From Megalopta genalis (taxonomy: Eukaryota > Arthropoda > Insecta > Hymenoptera > Halictidae): a stretch of DNA of 64,000 nt. This document shows, in pieces, positions 54,889 to 64,000 of the stretch. The stretch spans positions 17,280,501 to 17,344,500 of the forward strand of contig NC_135016.1 in NCBI RefSeq assembly GCF_051020955.1. Direction: 5' to 3'. The first letter of the stretch is position 1. Each line of letters begins with the position of its first letter. The notes below the pieces were generated by a model. The model did no database searches and had not been told where the DNA came from. It saw only the letters and a program-made list of their open reading frames with translations. The position numbers and the translations under genes are program-made.

Positions 54889-55310
54889 AATATGGCTAAA
54901 TTTTTAGATAGGTCGAACGAACGCTCGTGCAAAGTTTCATAAAAATCGGCGCGTATCGGCCACGTTGTATGCGCATTAAGAAACATCGGAAAATTTTCTT
55001 CTTGACCGAATTCGCAACGGTTTTGAAGCTTGCAGATTCCTCTCTGCAACCACCTCTCAAAACTCGGTCTACGATTTTGTTCCACCGTTTTACTCAAGTT
55101 CGAACGAAAGGCTGTAATGAAACAAGGATTTTCCACGATCGAGCACGTTCGTCATTTTTGTATCATAAAACGGCTGAAAAAAATCGTGTATCAAGTTTTT
55201 AGGAGTCGTTGCAAAGCGGAAGCTTCAAGCTACAAGACCGTGGTGCATTCGATCCAGAGAAAAATTTTCTAGTCTTTCCAGAGAAAAAACAGAGAGGTTC
55301 GCAACGATAT
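54889..55310. other. Segment between two copies of the LTR-like end
   Basis: AGAAAAACAGAAAGGCTCGC at about 54852 and GAGAAAAAACAGAGAGGTTC at about 55282 (both followed by GCAAC(A/G)ATATA) are direct repeats flanking this block. Inside, a plus frame (55030-55272) and a minus frame (54777-55136) are open but I recognise neither. The arrangement would fit internal retroelement sequence or a duplication; undecided. Confidence 0.35.
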
Positions 55311-56738
55311 AATATAAGTATACTATACATCGCAAGTATACAATATACTTGTAGTAATAAGTATATAATAAGTTATAGTTTATAGCAATATCTTTACTAG
55401 CGAGAAACCACGAGACGCCCGCAAAGGGCTGGATACAATAAACGCGGGACAAGGAACGAATTCGAGAAAGATCGGGCGAGCACGATAGGTCGGGGCGCGA
55501 CTGTTGTCAGGCATTTTCGGTTCGCGCAATAATTCGCGGATAAGAAGAGCCGTCGGCCGGCGATCCAGCAGAGACAGAGGGATCCATCAGGCAGATGCGA
55601 AACCCAAAAGAGAGAGAGCCGGGCGCTCGTTCGCGAGGACCGTTGATCTCCCGGGCCGCTTGTAAAACCTCTCCATTAGCGCGCGCACAGAAGCCTGAAA
55701 GCGCAACGCGCGGCCGAGGATCGTCAAAAGCGAGCGTGTAGCAGCGGGCGGATTCCTGGCCGTGGATGGCGCCGAAGTCAGCGTCCGCCAGCAAGAAAGG
55801 AGATAGGCTTCGCCGTGAATTGTAACGGGCGCGGAGGAGAGGAGAGGCCTCTCTCTCTCTGTCCGCGTTCTACAAGAAAAGGGAATCGGCGGCCGAGTGT
55901 GTCGTCCCACAACGACGCCCACAAGGGGACACACGTCAGACAGCCTTGCCTTATACGTCGCGCGGCTGCATTTCCACGCTTGTAACCTGCAACACGACGG
56001 ACCCTTTGCATCTGTTCCCGTGCCCGGTGCTTATAATGGGACCACCTATGCGACGTTTCCCGGCCGGAACACCGCCGAGAGCACGCTGAGAGCACGCCGA
56101 GACGGCTGAACCGGCGAAAGCGAAAAAATCTGTACAACGTCCGAAACGAAGACGGTCCCCGGCTTCGAGAAGAGAGCGAAGGCTTCGCTCCTCGAAGCGG
56201 TCGCCAGTTTTTCTCCCGGCGAACGCCGCCGATTCTGTCCACGATCCTATCGAATTCGTTCACCGGTTCGGCGTTCAACTTTATTTCCTCTTCAACCCCT
56301 TTTTTCGCTCCGGACCGGAATTGCAGCAGCCCCGAAACGCCTTTTCCTTCTTTTCGTTTATTGCCGATAACTTTCCAGCCGGCAATTTTTTATCGTCCCT
56401 TTGTCCGCGACGGGGAATTTCTTTTGTCGCGCCAGGGGCTGTCGACCAGCCCGGCTATTTGGCAAATGAAGTAGAATCCCGTTCCCGCGGAATTATGTTC
56501 CGCGACCCTCGAAAAATCCGTTGCGCATTCTTCCACGGAAATTCTTCCGAAATCGCGAATATATTCGGGGATTCGTCGTATTGCATGTGCCAACTACGAC
56601 GACGATCTTCGAAAACTTGTACGCGTCGAGTCGGCGGCGAATGCTTTTGTGACCCATCGTCGCATATCTCGACGAAGTTTGGCTCGATTGATTACGGTGA
56701 ACATTCGTTTTCGAGACTATTGACCCTTTCGTTACGGC
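55311..56738. other. CpG-rich block, no gene recognised
   Basis: About 55490-56310 is strongly CpG-rich. It carries the longest non-repeat frames of the right half (55778-56278 minus, 166 codons; 55587-55934 minus), which overlap each other in different phases and are Arg/Ser-rich with no domain. TGACCCTTTCGTTACGGC near 56720 resembles TTAACCCTTTCCTTACGGC at 57938, a repeated TTAA-type end. Confidence 0.4.
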
Positions 56739-56739
56739 T

Positions 56740-57045
56740 GCCGACATAACCTCAAACTCTATTTTTATTTCGTAATTTAATTTCGTATAAATAGAATTTG
56801 AGGTTATGTCAAGGTTATGTCAAGGTATAAAAATTTTGCTATTATTATAAGTAAAAATAGAATTTGAGGTTATGTCAAGGTTATGTCAAGGTATGAAAAT
56901 TTTGCTATTATTATAAGTAAAAATAGAATTTGAGGTTATGTCAAGGTTATGTCAAAGTATAACCTTGACATAACCTTGACATAACCTCAAACTCTATTTT
57001 TATTTCGTAATTTTATTTCGTAAAAATAGAATTTGAGATCAACAA
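56740..57045. repeat. 66-bp tandem repeat closed by its own inverted copies
   Basis: TAGAATTTGAGGTTATGTCA recurs at 56792, 56858 and 56924 (66 bp apart), each followed by AGGTTATGTCAAGGTAT and ATTTTGCTATTATTATAAGT. On both sides the same sequence occurs inverted: CATAACCTCAAACTCTATTT at about 56748 and GACATAACCTTGACATAACC, TCAAACTCTATTTTTATTTC at 56965-57005. A TTTCGTA(A/T)AAATAGAATTTGAG turn is present at both ends (56783 and 57019). Confidence 0.9.
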
Positions 57046-57075
57046 CTATAAAAACGAGTCGAAAGGCTCGTTATT
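57046..57075. mobile_element. Small Pal-A loop fragment
   Basis: CAACAACTATAAAAACGAGTC then GAAAGGCTCG matches the Pal-A loop and inner right arm; the rest is absent. Confidence 0.5.
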
Positions 57076-57088
57076 TAACGTATCCGCG

Positions 57089-57499
57089 TTATATCTTAGA
57101 GCTGTCGTTCGCGCAGGTTGCACGAGAATTCCACACGGGGTGTGTTCCGACGAGCCGCGTAATTTCTACAATCTTTGAAATTTGGAATCCGTGTATCAAC
57201 CGGGGAATTTCCGAACCAGCAAGGGTACTCCGCGCCGCGAGGATCGTGGTTGAACCGTAGAATCTCGCTTTGAGCCGCGGCATATCTCCTGCTTCGGGAT
57301 CAAAGCCCGTGCGTATTCGATCATCCGGTTCGACGATGGAGGCGTCGCTCCGGATGGGGAGTTCCGATCTACCGATAAGTGCGAGAACTAACACCGAAGT
57401 TACGTGCCTCTCTATGACAGCGCCGAAGGAAATTGATGTGCCGCAGATCGAAATGAGAAGGAGAGGGAGGAACAGATTGACCTTTTGATCCCGTAACGT
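57089..57499 (-). CDS. Exon-like open frame with hydrophobic N-terminal part, product unknown
   Basis: A minus frame runs about 135 codons from a stop at 57500-57502 to TAA at 57089-57091. It begins LRDQKVNLFLPLLLISICGT, which looks like a signal or membrane segment, continues through AVIERHVTSVLVLALIG, then an acidic stretch (SIVEPDDRIRTGFDPEAGDM) and ends THPVWNSRATCANDSSKI. Purine-first codons are clearly in excess and third positions favour C or G, unlike neighbouring frames. There is no ATG in the N-terminal part, so if real it is an internal exon or the start lies upstream; no strong splice acceptor is visible. I do not recognise a family. It could still be a chance frame in GC-rich DNA. 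Confidence 0.28.
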   Translation of the reverse strand, partial: TLRDQKVNLFLPLLLISICGTSISFGAVIERHVTSVLVLALIGRSELPIRSDASIVEPDDRIRTGFDPEAGDMPRLKARFYGSTTILAARSTLAGSEIPRLIHGFQISKIVEITRLVGTHPVWNSRATCANDSSKI

Positions 57500-58006
57500 C
57501 TACGTGACATCCGTAAGACCAACGTGACTCCGCTGGGCGCCCCGACTTCTTGCACACGTCCATACATACACATACACACACACACCCACGTATACCTGTA
57601 ATACGTATACACGTGCCTATCGGCGTGCGAACGATCGCACGTTCCGCGTCGCGACGACGCGCGCGCGCCGTTCCTCCGTTCACCCACTGCCTCGTATCAT
57701 TTACATCTTATCTGTTCCAAAGCCTCCGGATCGAATCGAATCGAATCTCGGGTCGACTCGAAAAACCGCCGAATCGAAGAAAGAGTGATCGAGTCGGTCG
57801 GGATTGGGCCTTTGTTACGGTGATATCCAGTCCTTTTTGCTATCGTCTAAAGAACGATCCGAGTCGTTTATTTTTGTTCTGTTTGGTCGTTTCGATTTTA
57901 ATATTTCGCGCGCCTCGCCTGTTCAAATAATAATAATTTAACCCTTTCCTTACGGCAACCCGCTCCGCTGGAGCGACGCCACTGAACGGGGCACCGCACC
58001 GCGGAG
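57500..58006. other. Spacer with short (CA)n and a TTAA-type end
   Basis: (CA)n at about 57568-57588. TTAACCCTTTCCTTACGGCA at 57938 is a single TTAA-type end followed by the small hairpin CGCTCCGCTGGAGCG. No partner end before the Pal-A copy. Confidence 0.45.
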
Positions 58007-58008
58007 TA

Positions 58009-58226
58009 CAGTAATGTCTCTCTAATTGACGCTTAGATTGTCCACAAAAATGGATAATTTGGGAAGAGGAGATACGATTATTCCCGATCCTTACAGTTCA
58101 TTTTCATAGTCACGAATTGTCAGCAACTATAAAAACGAGCTAGAAGGCTTGGATAATCGTATCTCCTCTTCTCAGAATTGTCTATTTCTGTGCACAATCT
58201 TCGCGTCAGTTAGGGAGACATTGCTG
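58009..58226. mobile_element. Pal-A hairpin MITE, complete
   Basis: 218 bp between TA dinucleotides: CAGTAATGTCTCTCTAATTG and GTTAGGGAGACATTGCTG. It belongs to a variant in which the loop reads CGATCCTTACAGTTCATTTT, CATAGTCACGAATTGTCAGC instead of GAGCCTTGCGG. Confidence 0.87.
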
Positions 58227-58257
58227 TAGTTCCTCTACTTACGGTACGACCATTTTA

Positions 58258-58424
58258 CAGTAATGTCTCTCTAATTGACGCTTAGATTGTCCACAAAAAC
58301 GGACAATTCGGGAAGAGAAAACACGATTATTCTCGATCCTTACAATTCATTTTCATAGTCACGAATTGTCAGCAACTATAAAAACGCGCTAGAAGGCTCG
58401 AAAAATCGTATCTTCTCTTCCAAA
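58258..58424. mobile_element. Pal-A, same variant, right end lost
   Basis: Starts CAGTAATGTCTCTCTAATTG after TA, 30 bp behind the previous copy, and shares its loop variant nearly base for base. It breaks off at TCTTCTCTTCCAAACATCGG. The two are either a local duplication or two insertions from one recent source. Confidence 0.83.
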
Positions 58425-59707
58425 CATCGGTTGAACGTAAAGCCTCTTTATACTAGTTACTTACCCGTCGAGGCAACGGCTAGAAAGATTCGAACCAAAG
58501 AAGAAGATAATAAGCTTGTCCGAGAACGGAAAAGATCGCCGCGATCGCCGCGATCGTCGACCGAAAAATGCGGCTACGGCGAGGAATCTCGAACGGCGGT
58601 TCTATTTGCGCCGATTTCCCCGTTCGCCGAGCCTTCCAGCGTTCGGGAAAAAATCCGGTTCACGCGACGCAGCGGGAATACTGAATGAATCGATAAAAGC
58701 GAATCGCGTGGGCCGCGATCGGGCTCGCCGACACCGTACTACGCGCTGTCGTTTTCCGTCGTTTTCTCTTTATTATCCGGGCCCCGGTCTCTCCTGTATT
58801 TGGAATCTCGCGTAGGACTGGTTTCGCCCGATGCACTCTCGGTGTCCGCCATCGATCTCTCTCTCCCCCTTTCTCTATATTCCTCCTCTCTCCCTCGCTC
58901 TCGCACGGCCTCTCCGTCCATCCGTCTCTATACGCGGTTTCGTTCCTCTTCACCTTCTAACCCAAATAAAATCGGCGATTCCCAGCCGCGGGGTTGCAGC
59001 GATAATGAATCGCGGCGGTTGCTCGGCGTCGTTAGCCGGCGCGCCTCGGACCCTGCAAGTCCTAGGATAATTAACTACGGCCGCTTGGTCCCGGCCGAGA
59101 AATCCCGGTTAGTTACTCAACAAAGCTAGACCCGAAGCTTCGCTCTGCTCGAGTACTCGACGAGAGTACGTCGGCAGGAGTGGCAATTACCCGCGGCTTA
59201 ATCGTGCCCACTGATTTATGATCGATATAATTATTCGATCATGCTTCATCGCTCCTCGCCCTTCTGGCCGCGCCGCGATTCCGCGATCGCCTTCGATCGT
59301 GTTTACGGAGCGAAACCGGGCCCGAAAGAATATTTCGTTCGTTTCCTTGCGACCCACGGATAGCACTCGATAGTTCTGAAGCGGTTCGAGATATTCTGTT
59401 TCTTCGTAGCACGCTGCGCGAACTAGAATAATCGTGAATTCCGATTACAAAACACCCACCAATAAGAGGGGAGGGGGTTAAATCTAGAACAAACGCAACA
59501 GACGAAATAAAGAACTTTTGGAGATACAATTTTTTCGCTACGTAACGCGTCAAAGAAGTTTCTAAATAATTACGTTAAAAAAAACTGCGAAGCGAGTAGC
59601 AAGCATTGCATTTGAATTAACAATGAAAATGTAAAGTACGCGATTAAAATTTTAAGCGGATTTACGTCGACTACACGTACATCCTTGAACACTTCATGAA
59701 AACTCGA
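58425..59707. other. CpG-rich spacer, no gene recognised
   Basis: CpG-rich at about 58490-59320. The pyrimidine-rich CTCTCTCTCCCCCTTTCTCT near 58857 generates Ser/Leu frames. No domain seen. Confidence 0.4.
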
Positions 59708-59958
59708 TTAATCCTTTGCACTCGAAGCTATTTTAACTGTAAATATAAAATCATTTTTCTCACGTATAGCATTTTTTATTTTATATGATTTTATATGATT
59801 TATTTATGTATATGAAATTGATTCTTGGGACTCACGCAACAGTTACATTCTTAACAATCTTTTAAATCTAAACTTTGTTAATATAAAAATGATCTTAAAA
59901 CGCGATATATCAAATGTTAGCGATGCCTCTGAGTCACCGCTCGAGTACAAAAGGTTAA
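59708..59958. mobile_element. TTAA-1 piggyBac-like MITE, copy 4
   Basis: TTAA at 59708-59711 and 59955-59958, 251 bp. Ends TTAATCCTTTGCACTCGAAG and, minus strand, TTAACCTTTTGTACTCGAGC. Interior AT-rich with TTTTATATGATTTATTTATG similar to copy 1. Confidence 0.78.
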
Positions 59959-61338
59959 CGTTGCTACGAAATGACCTATTCCGATGAACTTCGAGTCATC
60001 AAGAAGAACAAGAAGGAATTATTTCTCGAGACAACGTCATCCATTTCTTTATCGCGGCACAACAGCGGATTATGTAATTATAATTTCGGCGATCCAATAG
60101 TAGCGGCATGATCGCGCGAGTCGAACGAGTCGAGCATAAAATCCACATAACCCCGGAAGATCCCGAGGGACCAACATCTGTGGACTAATGATAGTAATCT
60201 GCGAGGCGAGGAACACTTTTAGCGTCGCCGTGGACAGGACTTTCACCCGCGTCCGCCACCGTCGCATCCAATAATTAATTTGCCTCGTAACGAATCGCGG
60301 GATTTCACGGGGCGGCGGTGTTCCCGCCGCGGGACGCGTGAAAAAATAATTTACCGGTCGATGCGATGGCGATGGCGACGGCGGCGGCGGCGAGCCGTCC
60401 GGACGAATTACGCTCGGGCGAAAGTAATCGATTAATTTAACGACCGACGCGCGTCTGATTGAACGCTCGGGCCCGAAAACGGACGCGCGAGGAGGGAGGG
60501 GATGGGTCCGTTACCCGTTCCTGATACGCGTCGCGTTTAACGAGGGCCCGCGGCGCGGCGGGATGCGCGCGCCGCGCCGCCGCGCCGCTTCGAGCCGATC
60601 CGATCCGATCCGCTCCGGACCCGTCCGATTCCGCGAGAGTAAATCATACGTAACGCGGACAGAAAATTGCGTACTCCCACTCTCGCTGTGTGTGTGTGCC
60701 CGGCGACACGGCCTCTATACTTACCGGTAATTAAATCATAAATTCCGCGATATTAAGGTAACCCAACGAATTCGTGTCGCGACGTGTAATTAAATTTTTG
60801 TGCATCGAGGCTAATGGGAAATTTAGCCGCGCGGAATCGGGCCGATTTCTCGCGACAAATTCCTCGCGCGGAACGACGCTTTCGGAGTGAAAATCAATTT
60901 TCTAGCTTGTGTAAAGTCGTTGGTGTGCGCAGGCTGCGAATTTTATGCTTTGATCCACGCAGTCTATTAAACGTGTCAAGACGGTGCGCAGAGCTCTAGT
61001 TTTATATATTCTAGTGTGGTAGAATCGAGCTGGACTATTTTCCTTTTACACAAGACTGGGCCGAACGAGTTCGACGCGCGCGTCGATGCGAAAATAACAT
61101 TGACGTAATGACATCAATTTTTTGAATATTATATTATATTATATCATTATTGCCGAGCATTTCTCATTGTTGCGATTTTGGCTATTTCTTTGAGGTTTGT
61201 AAAGGACAGTTTTTTAGAGTCCTTTGGCGCTTTATTTGCTGCGTTTTTAATCCTCGAGACGCAATCTCCGAAGAAGGATTAACTAAAGGAGTCAACTATT
61301 TCCAATAACTTCACAATATAAACCGAAAACCATGCTAC
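59959..61338. other. Spacer with strong CpG island, no gene recognised
   Basis: About 60290-60650 is the most CpG-dense part of the window, with CGGCGGCGGCGGCG, CGCCGCGCCGCCGCGCCG and a GATCC pentamer run near 60598-60615, then a (GT)6 at 60687. It would suit a promoter, but no transcript start or exon is evident. Confidence 0.45.
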
Positions 61339-61339
61339 G

Positions 61340-61698
61340 CGGATGAAAATATGGTATTTCCGGCAAATGAGAGATTGCTGAGGTGATTTGGAATAACTTT
61401 TTCCTTAGCGAAAATGCAATCCGAGGCACCGTTAACGAGTTATTAACGAAAAACAGCGACCAATGAGAGGCGAGTTCGGCTGGCGTGACGCGGTCCAGCC
61501 AACGAGCGGTCGGAGCCCTAGTCGGCTCATTGGCTCGGCCGTCTAGCGTCAGCCGAGCTCGCTTCTCATTGGTTAGTGTTTTTCGTTAATAACTCCTTAA
61601 CGATAGCTCGGAAAACATTTTTGTAAAGGAGAAAGTTTCCTCAAATGATCTCAGGAACCCCAAATTTCCCAGAAATACCATAATTTTCGGACACCCTG
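61340..61698. mobile_element. Pal-B palindromic MITE, left tip lost
   Basis: The right end CGGACACCCTG followed by TA is intact; the left starts at TATGGTATTTCCGGCAAATG without CAGGGTGTCC. Both CCAAT blocks are present (GCGACCAATGAGAGGCGAGT and inverse CTTCTCATTGGTTAGTG). Confidence 0.85.
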
Positions 61699-61933
61699 TA
61701 TATAAATAGTCCAAGAATCGGTAAGCATTATTGCCTTGGTTTATTCCAAATTAAATGAAACGTCTGCAAACCATCGGAATATGTTTAAAAGCAACAATTA
61801 CGAATTAACAAAGAGCGATTATCGATTTAACGTCGAATTAACGATTATCGACGCGCAAAACACCTCGTCTCTCATTTTTGAGATCCTCCACTGCACCGTT
61901 TTCAACAAACATATTAACATTTAATAATATTTA
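61699..61933. other. Unassigned AT-rich spacer
   Basis: Nothing recognised. Confidence 0.4.
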
Positions 61934-61991
61934 CATTTAATTGTCCCTCAGCTTGTACACAAAGATAAACAATTTCGGCGAATTTACTGTA
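61934..61991 (-). mobile_element. Single end of a Pal-A relative
   Basis: On the minus strand: CAGTAAATTCGCCGAAATTG, TTTATCTTTGTGTACAAGCT, GAGGGACAATTAAATG, with TA outside. It is the same subfamily as 13036-13067 and has no second arm. Confidence 0.5.
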
Positions 61992-62688
61992 TTTGCCGTG
62001 GCGTCGTTGCGTCGAAAATTAATTAGGACACCGGAATCGTCGGCTGAACGATGTCACGCTCGAGAGAAGTCGTTGATCGGCGATCCGCAGCCGGCTTGTT
62101 TCTCTTTCTGCCGCTTCCCGATCGCCGATGGATCGTTCGATGGGTAGTGATTAAACTTGACGGCGGAATGTAGAGGCGCGCGCGATGTCTGGCGCTTTTT
62201 ATTTCGTCGGCTTTAAAGCGAAACATTCTCGCGCGGGGACCTCGCCGACGGTGTAATAAGGAAGAATGGATGATTGGAAAAATGTGTTCCCTTGGTCTTG
62301 CGAAGAAGCGGACGGGTCTGACGCCTTCGTGGAAGATGACTGGGCCCATTTAGGTTCTTACGGACTTCGTTTTTTTTATTAATATTTCTTAGCGCTCTCC
62401 TCTGAGTGCATCGATCTTCTTGTCAGGCCTGATAAGCCGGACAACCCTAATTGCCCTATCGATGGGCTACTCATTATTCTCGGAGCCAGAAACCGCCGAA
62501 GGAGCAATATTCCCTGCGTCCGCGCAGAAAGAGGACGCGAGCCTCTCTCTTCTTTCGGGGATTTTTACGTCTCGGAGGAGTAATTATTTAAAAGTTTAAT
62601 TTCACGAAAAAACGGAGGCGCTCCGTGTTGTGACCGACGCGCCGTGATTTATTCCGATCGAGGTATTGAAATTTATTGGATTTTGCAG
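61992..62688. other. Unassigned spacer
   Basis: Mixed composition; frames on both strands lack a domain. Confidence 0.4.
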
Positions 62689-62790
62689 TTCTCGATAGAG
62701 TTCTTGGCTCGCCTGTTTTGAAGTACGAGCGAAGGGAAGCCTTGGAGCTGTTCCAGACGCTGCTGCGATGTAACCTAATCATGCTAAATG
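62689..62790 (+). CDS. Possible small exon, product unknown
   Basis: A good acceptor (TTATTGGATTTTGCAG, ending at 62688) is followed by 102 bp (34 codons, phase kept) up to a donor-like ATG|GTGGGT at 62791. The frame reads LDRVLGSPVLKYERREALEL then FQTLLRCNLIMLN. The amphipathic, Leu-rich pattern could be helical-repeat (HEAT-like) sequence, but that is a guess. The frame stays open to a stop at 62877-62879. There are no neighbouring exons that I can link to it. Confidence 0.25.
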
Positions 62791-63279
62791 GTGGGTCTAA
62801 TAACGGGCAAGTCTCGCTGATGGGTTCTCATAATCCATTTAGCGAAGAACTGTCCAAGAGAAAAATTCCCAGCGAGTAGAAAAGTCAATTCGAACTTCGT
62901 AATACCTTGTTCAGGGGAACTTATTACAGAACGTCTTGTCCCTGCTGTCGGTAGTTCGCCGAAGTAACTGTTTGATCTACTATAAATGACTGCTAGAACG
63001 TTTTCCATTAATTCAATTTGCCTCGTAAGTAAACTTCCATTTTTCGTTCTATTAATCTTCGGAGAAGAATCTATTTTTAATTGGATACCCGAGATTCCCA
63101 CACTCTACAATCCGATCGCAATTATTTTCTTTGGTTGGAGACTTAATTCAACTTAATTTAAGTTGATTTATAAAATATTAATATGCAAAGCGTACGAATA
63201 CTGACAAAGGTTGAACAATTACTTATTCCAGGGACGTATCTTTGAGACAGTAACTGGACAAAATAAACGAAGAGGACGA
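62791..63279. other. Unassigned spacer
   Basis: Nothing recognised apart from ACTTAATTCAACTTAATTTA-type short repeats near 63145-63170. Confidence 0.4.
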
Positions 63280-63706
63280 TAAAAATCGAAACAAATTAAA
63301 CTGAGAAAATAATAAAAGCGAAACGAATTAAACTGAGAAAATGATAAAATCGAGACAAATTAAACTGAGAAAATGATAAAATTGAAACAAATTAAAGTGG
63401 GAAAATAATAAAATCGAAACAGATTAAACACAGAGAAAATAATAAAATCGAAACAAATTAAACTGGGAAAATAATAAAATCGAAACAAATTAAACTGGGA
63501 AAATAATAAAATCGAAACAGATTAAACAGAGAAAATAATAAAATCGAAGCAAATTAAACTGAGAAAATGATAAAATCGAAACAGATTAAACTGAGAAAAT
63601 AATAAAATCGAAGCAAATTAAACAGAAAAAATAATAAAATCGAAACAAATTAAACTGAGCAAATAATAAAAATCGAAACAATTTAAGTTAAAAAAATAAT
63701 AAAAAT
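63280..63706. repeat. 32-bp AT-rich minisatellite, about thirteen copies
   Basis: The unit resembles AAAATCGAAACAAATTAAAC then TGAGAAAATAAT (32 bp) and continues with small changes across about 425 bp. Variants CAGATTAAAC, TGGGAAAAT and GAAGCAAATT occur in blocks, a sign of local copying. The spacing is the same as in the array at 21719-22006, but the sequences are unrelated. Confidence 0.93.
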
Positions 63707-64000
63707 CGACGTGCAATATCAGGCTGAGATAAAACGCGTGCATGTGCAATTATGGCTTATATCATTACGATAATCCTGAATTCTTGTAGATAAATTAAAA
63801 GGGCTTCTGGCCTGTTGATGCGAAATAAGTACATGAATGAATAAATAAATAAATAAGCAAATAAATAAGAAATTATCACGAATATTTATCAGAGCACGCG
63901 AGATTTCGCGAAGCTTCTGAAACGTGGAAAGAGATTCTGGGAACACGGTGTTCCAACAGATCCCTAGACGCCATGAATTATTTAAAAAACGTATTACTCG
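63707..64000. other. Right edge, unassigned
   Basis: A short AATA(A)n run at about 63838-63867. Nothing else recognised before the window ends. Confidence 0.4.

Noticed and set aside
55778..56278. 166-codon minus frame
   Set aside because: Arg/Ser-rich product of a CpG-rich block in which several phases are open together; no motif.
60290..60650. Promoter of a nearby gene in the densest CpG stretch
   Set aside because: Composition alone; no exon, initiator or transcript evidence adjacent to it.

Overview
The window looks like nuclear DNA of an insect, most likely a hymenopteran (bee, wasp or ant). This rests on strongly alternating AT-rich and CpG-rich stretches, many (GA)n and AT microsatellites, mariner ends of the mellifera type (TTGGGTTGGCAAC...) and dense short palindromic DNA transposons bounded by TA or TTAA. 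It is inference; nothing here names a species. No bacterial gene organisation, operon, rRNA, tRNA or CRISPR array is visible.

No complete protein-coding gene can be supported. The open frames are short, overlap on both strands and mostly come from CpG-rich DNA, where stop codons are rare, or from simple repeats. Three places look more exon-like than their surroundings, all at low confidence: a minus-strand frame at 57089-57499 with a hydrophobic N-terminal part, a plus-strand frame at 50328-50714 broken by one TGA, and a short frame behind a good splice acceptor at 62689-62790. The only clear protein remnant is the C-terminus of a mariner transposase, present twice (7229-7372 and 24028-24165, minus strand). 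The window is therefore best read as an intergenic or intronic desert.

Its real content is a layered collection of non-autonomous DNA transposons. I name the families here for reference. Pal-A: near-perfect hairpins starting CAGTAATGTCTC between TA dinucleotides, the commonest family, with about 15 copies or fragments. Pal-B: about 360 bp hairpins starting CAGGGTGTCC that carry CCAAT boxes in both arms. Pal-C: ends CAGGGTGGTCCACC. Pal-D: ends GAGCCGTTTATTTTG. TTAA-1 to TTAA-5 are piggyBac-like elements delimited by TTAA. There are also mariner-derived deletion elements, one hAT-like element, an LTR-like repeat in two opposite copies and several large unassigned palindromes.

Layout: 1-7.4 kb holds two Pal-B copies, a mariner-like MITE, one Pal-C and the first copy of a composite repeat. 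7.9-10.1 kb holds stacked TTAA elements. 10.9-20.2 kb has satellites, GA tracts and Pal-A/Pal-B copies. 21.7-24.4 kb has a 32-bp array and the second copy of the composite repeat. 26.5 kb has a 368-bp palindrome. 28.3-35.9 kb has clustered Pal-A copies, one interrupted by Pal-D, a 63-bp minisatellite closed by 46-bp inverted repeats, and an (AATAT)n array. 37-45.7 kb has a TTAA element filled with an AT satellite, Pal-B, abutting Pal-A pairs and an LTR-like repeat. 49-52.4 kb has a 221-bp triplication primed with a Pal-A end, a coding-like patch, an 89-bp six-copy array and the hAT element. 53-64 kb has Pal-D, an inverted repeat cluster at 56.7-57.0 kb, the exon-like frame, two Pal-A copies, a TTAA-1 copy, Pal-B and a 32-bp array near the right edge.

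The interaction visible in the sequence is between mobile elements: they insert into one another, share target sites, are copied as composites, and seed or host tandem arrays.
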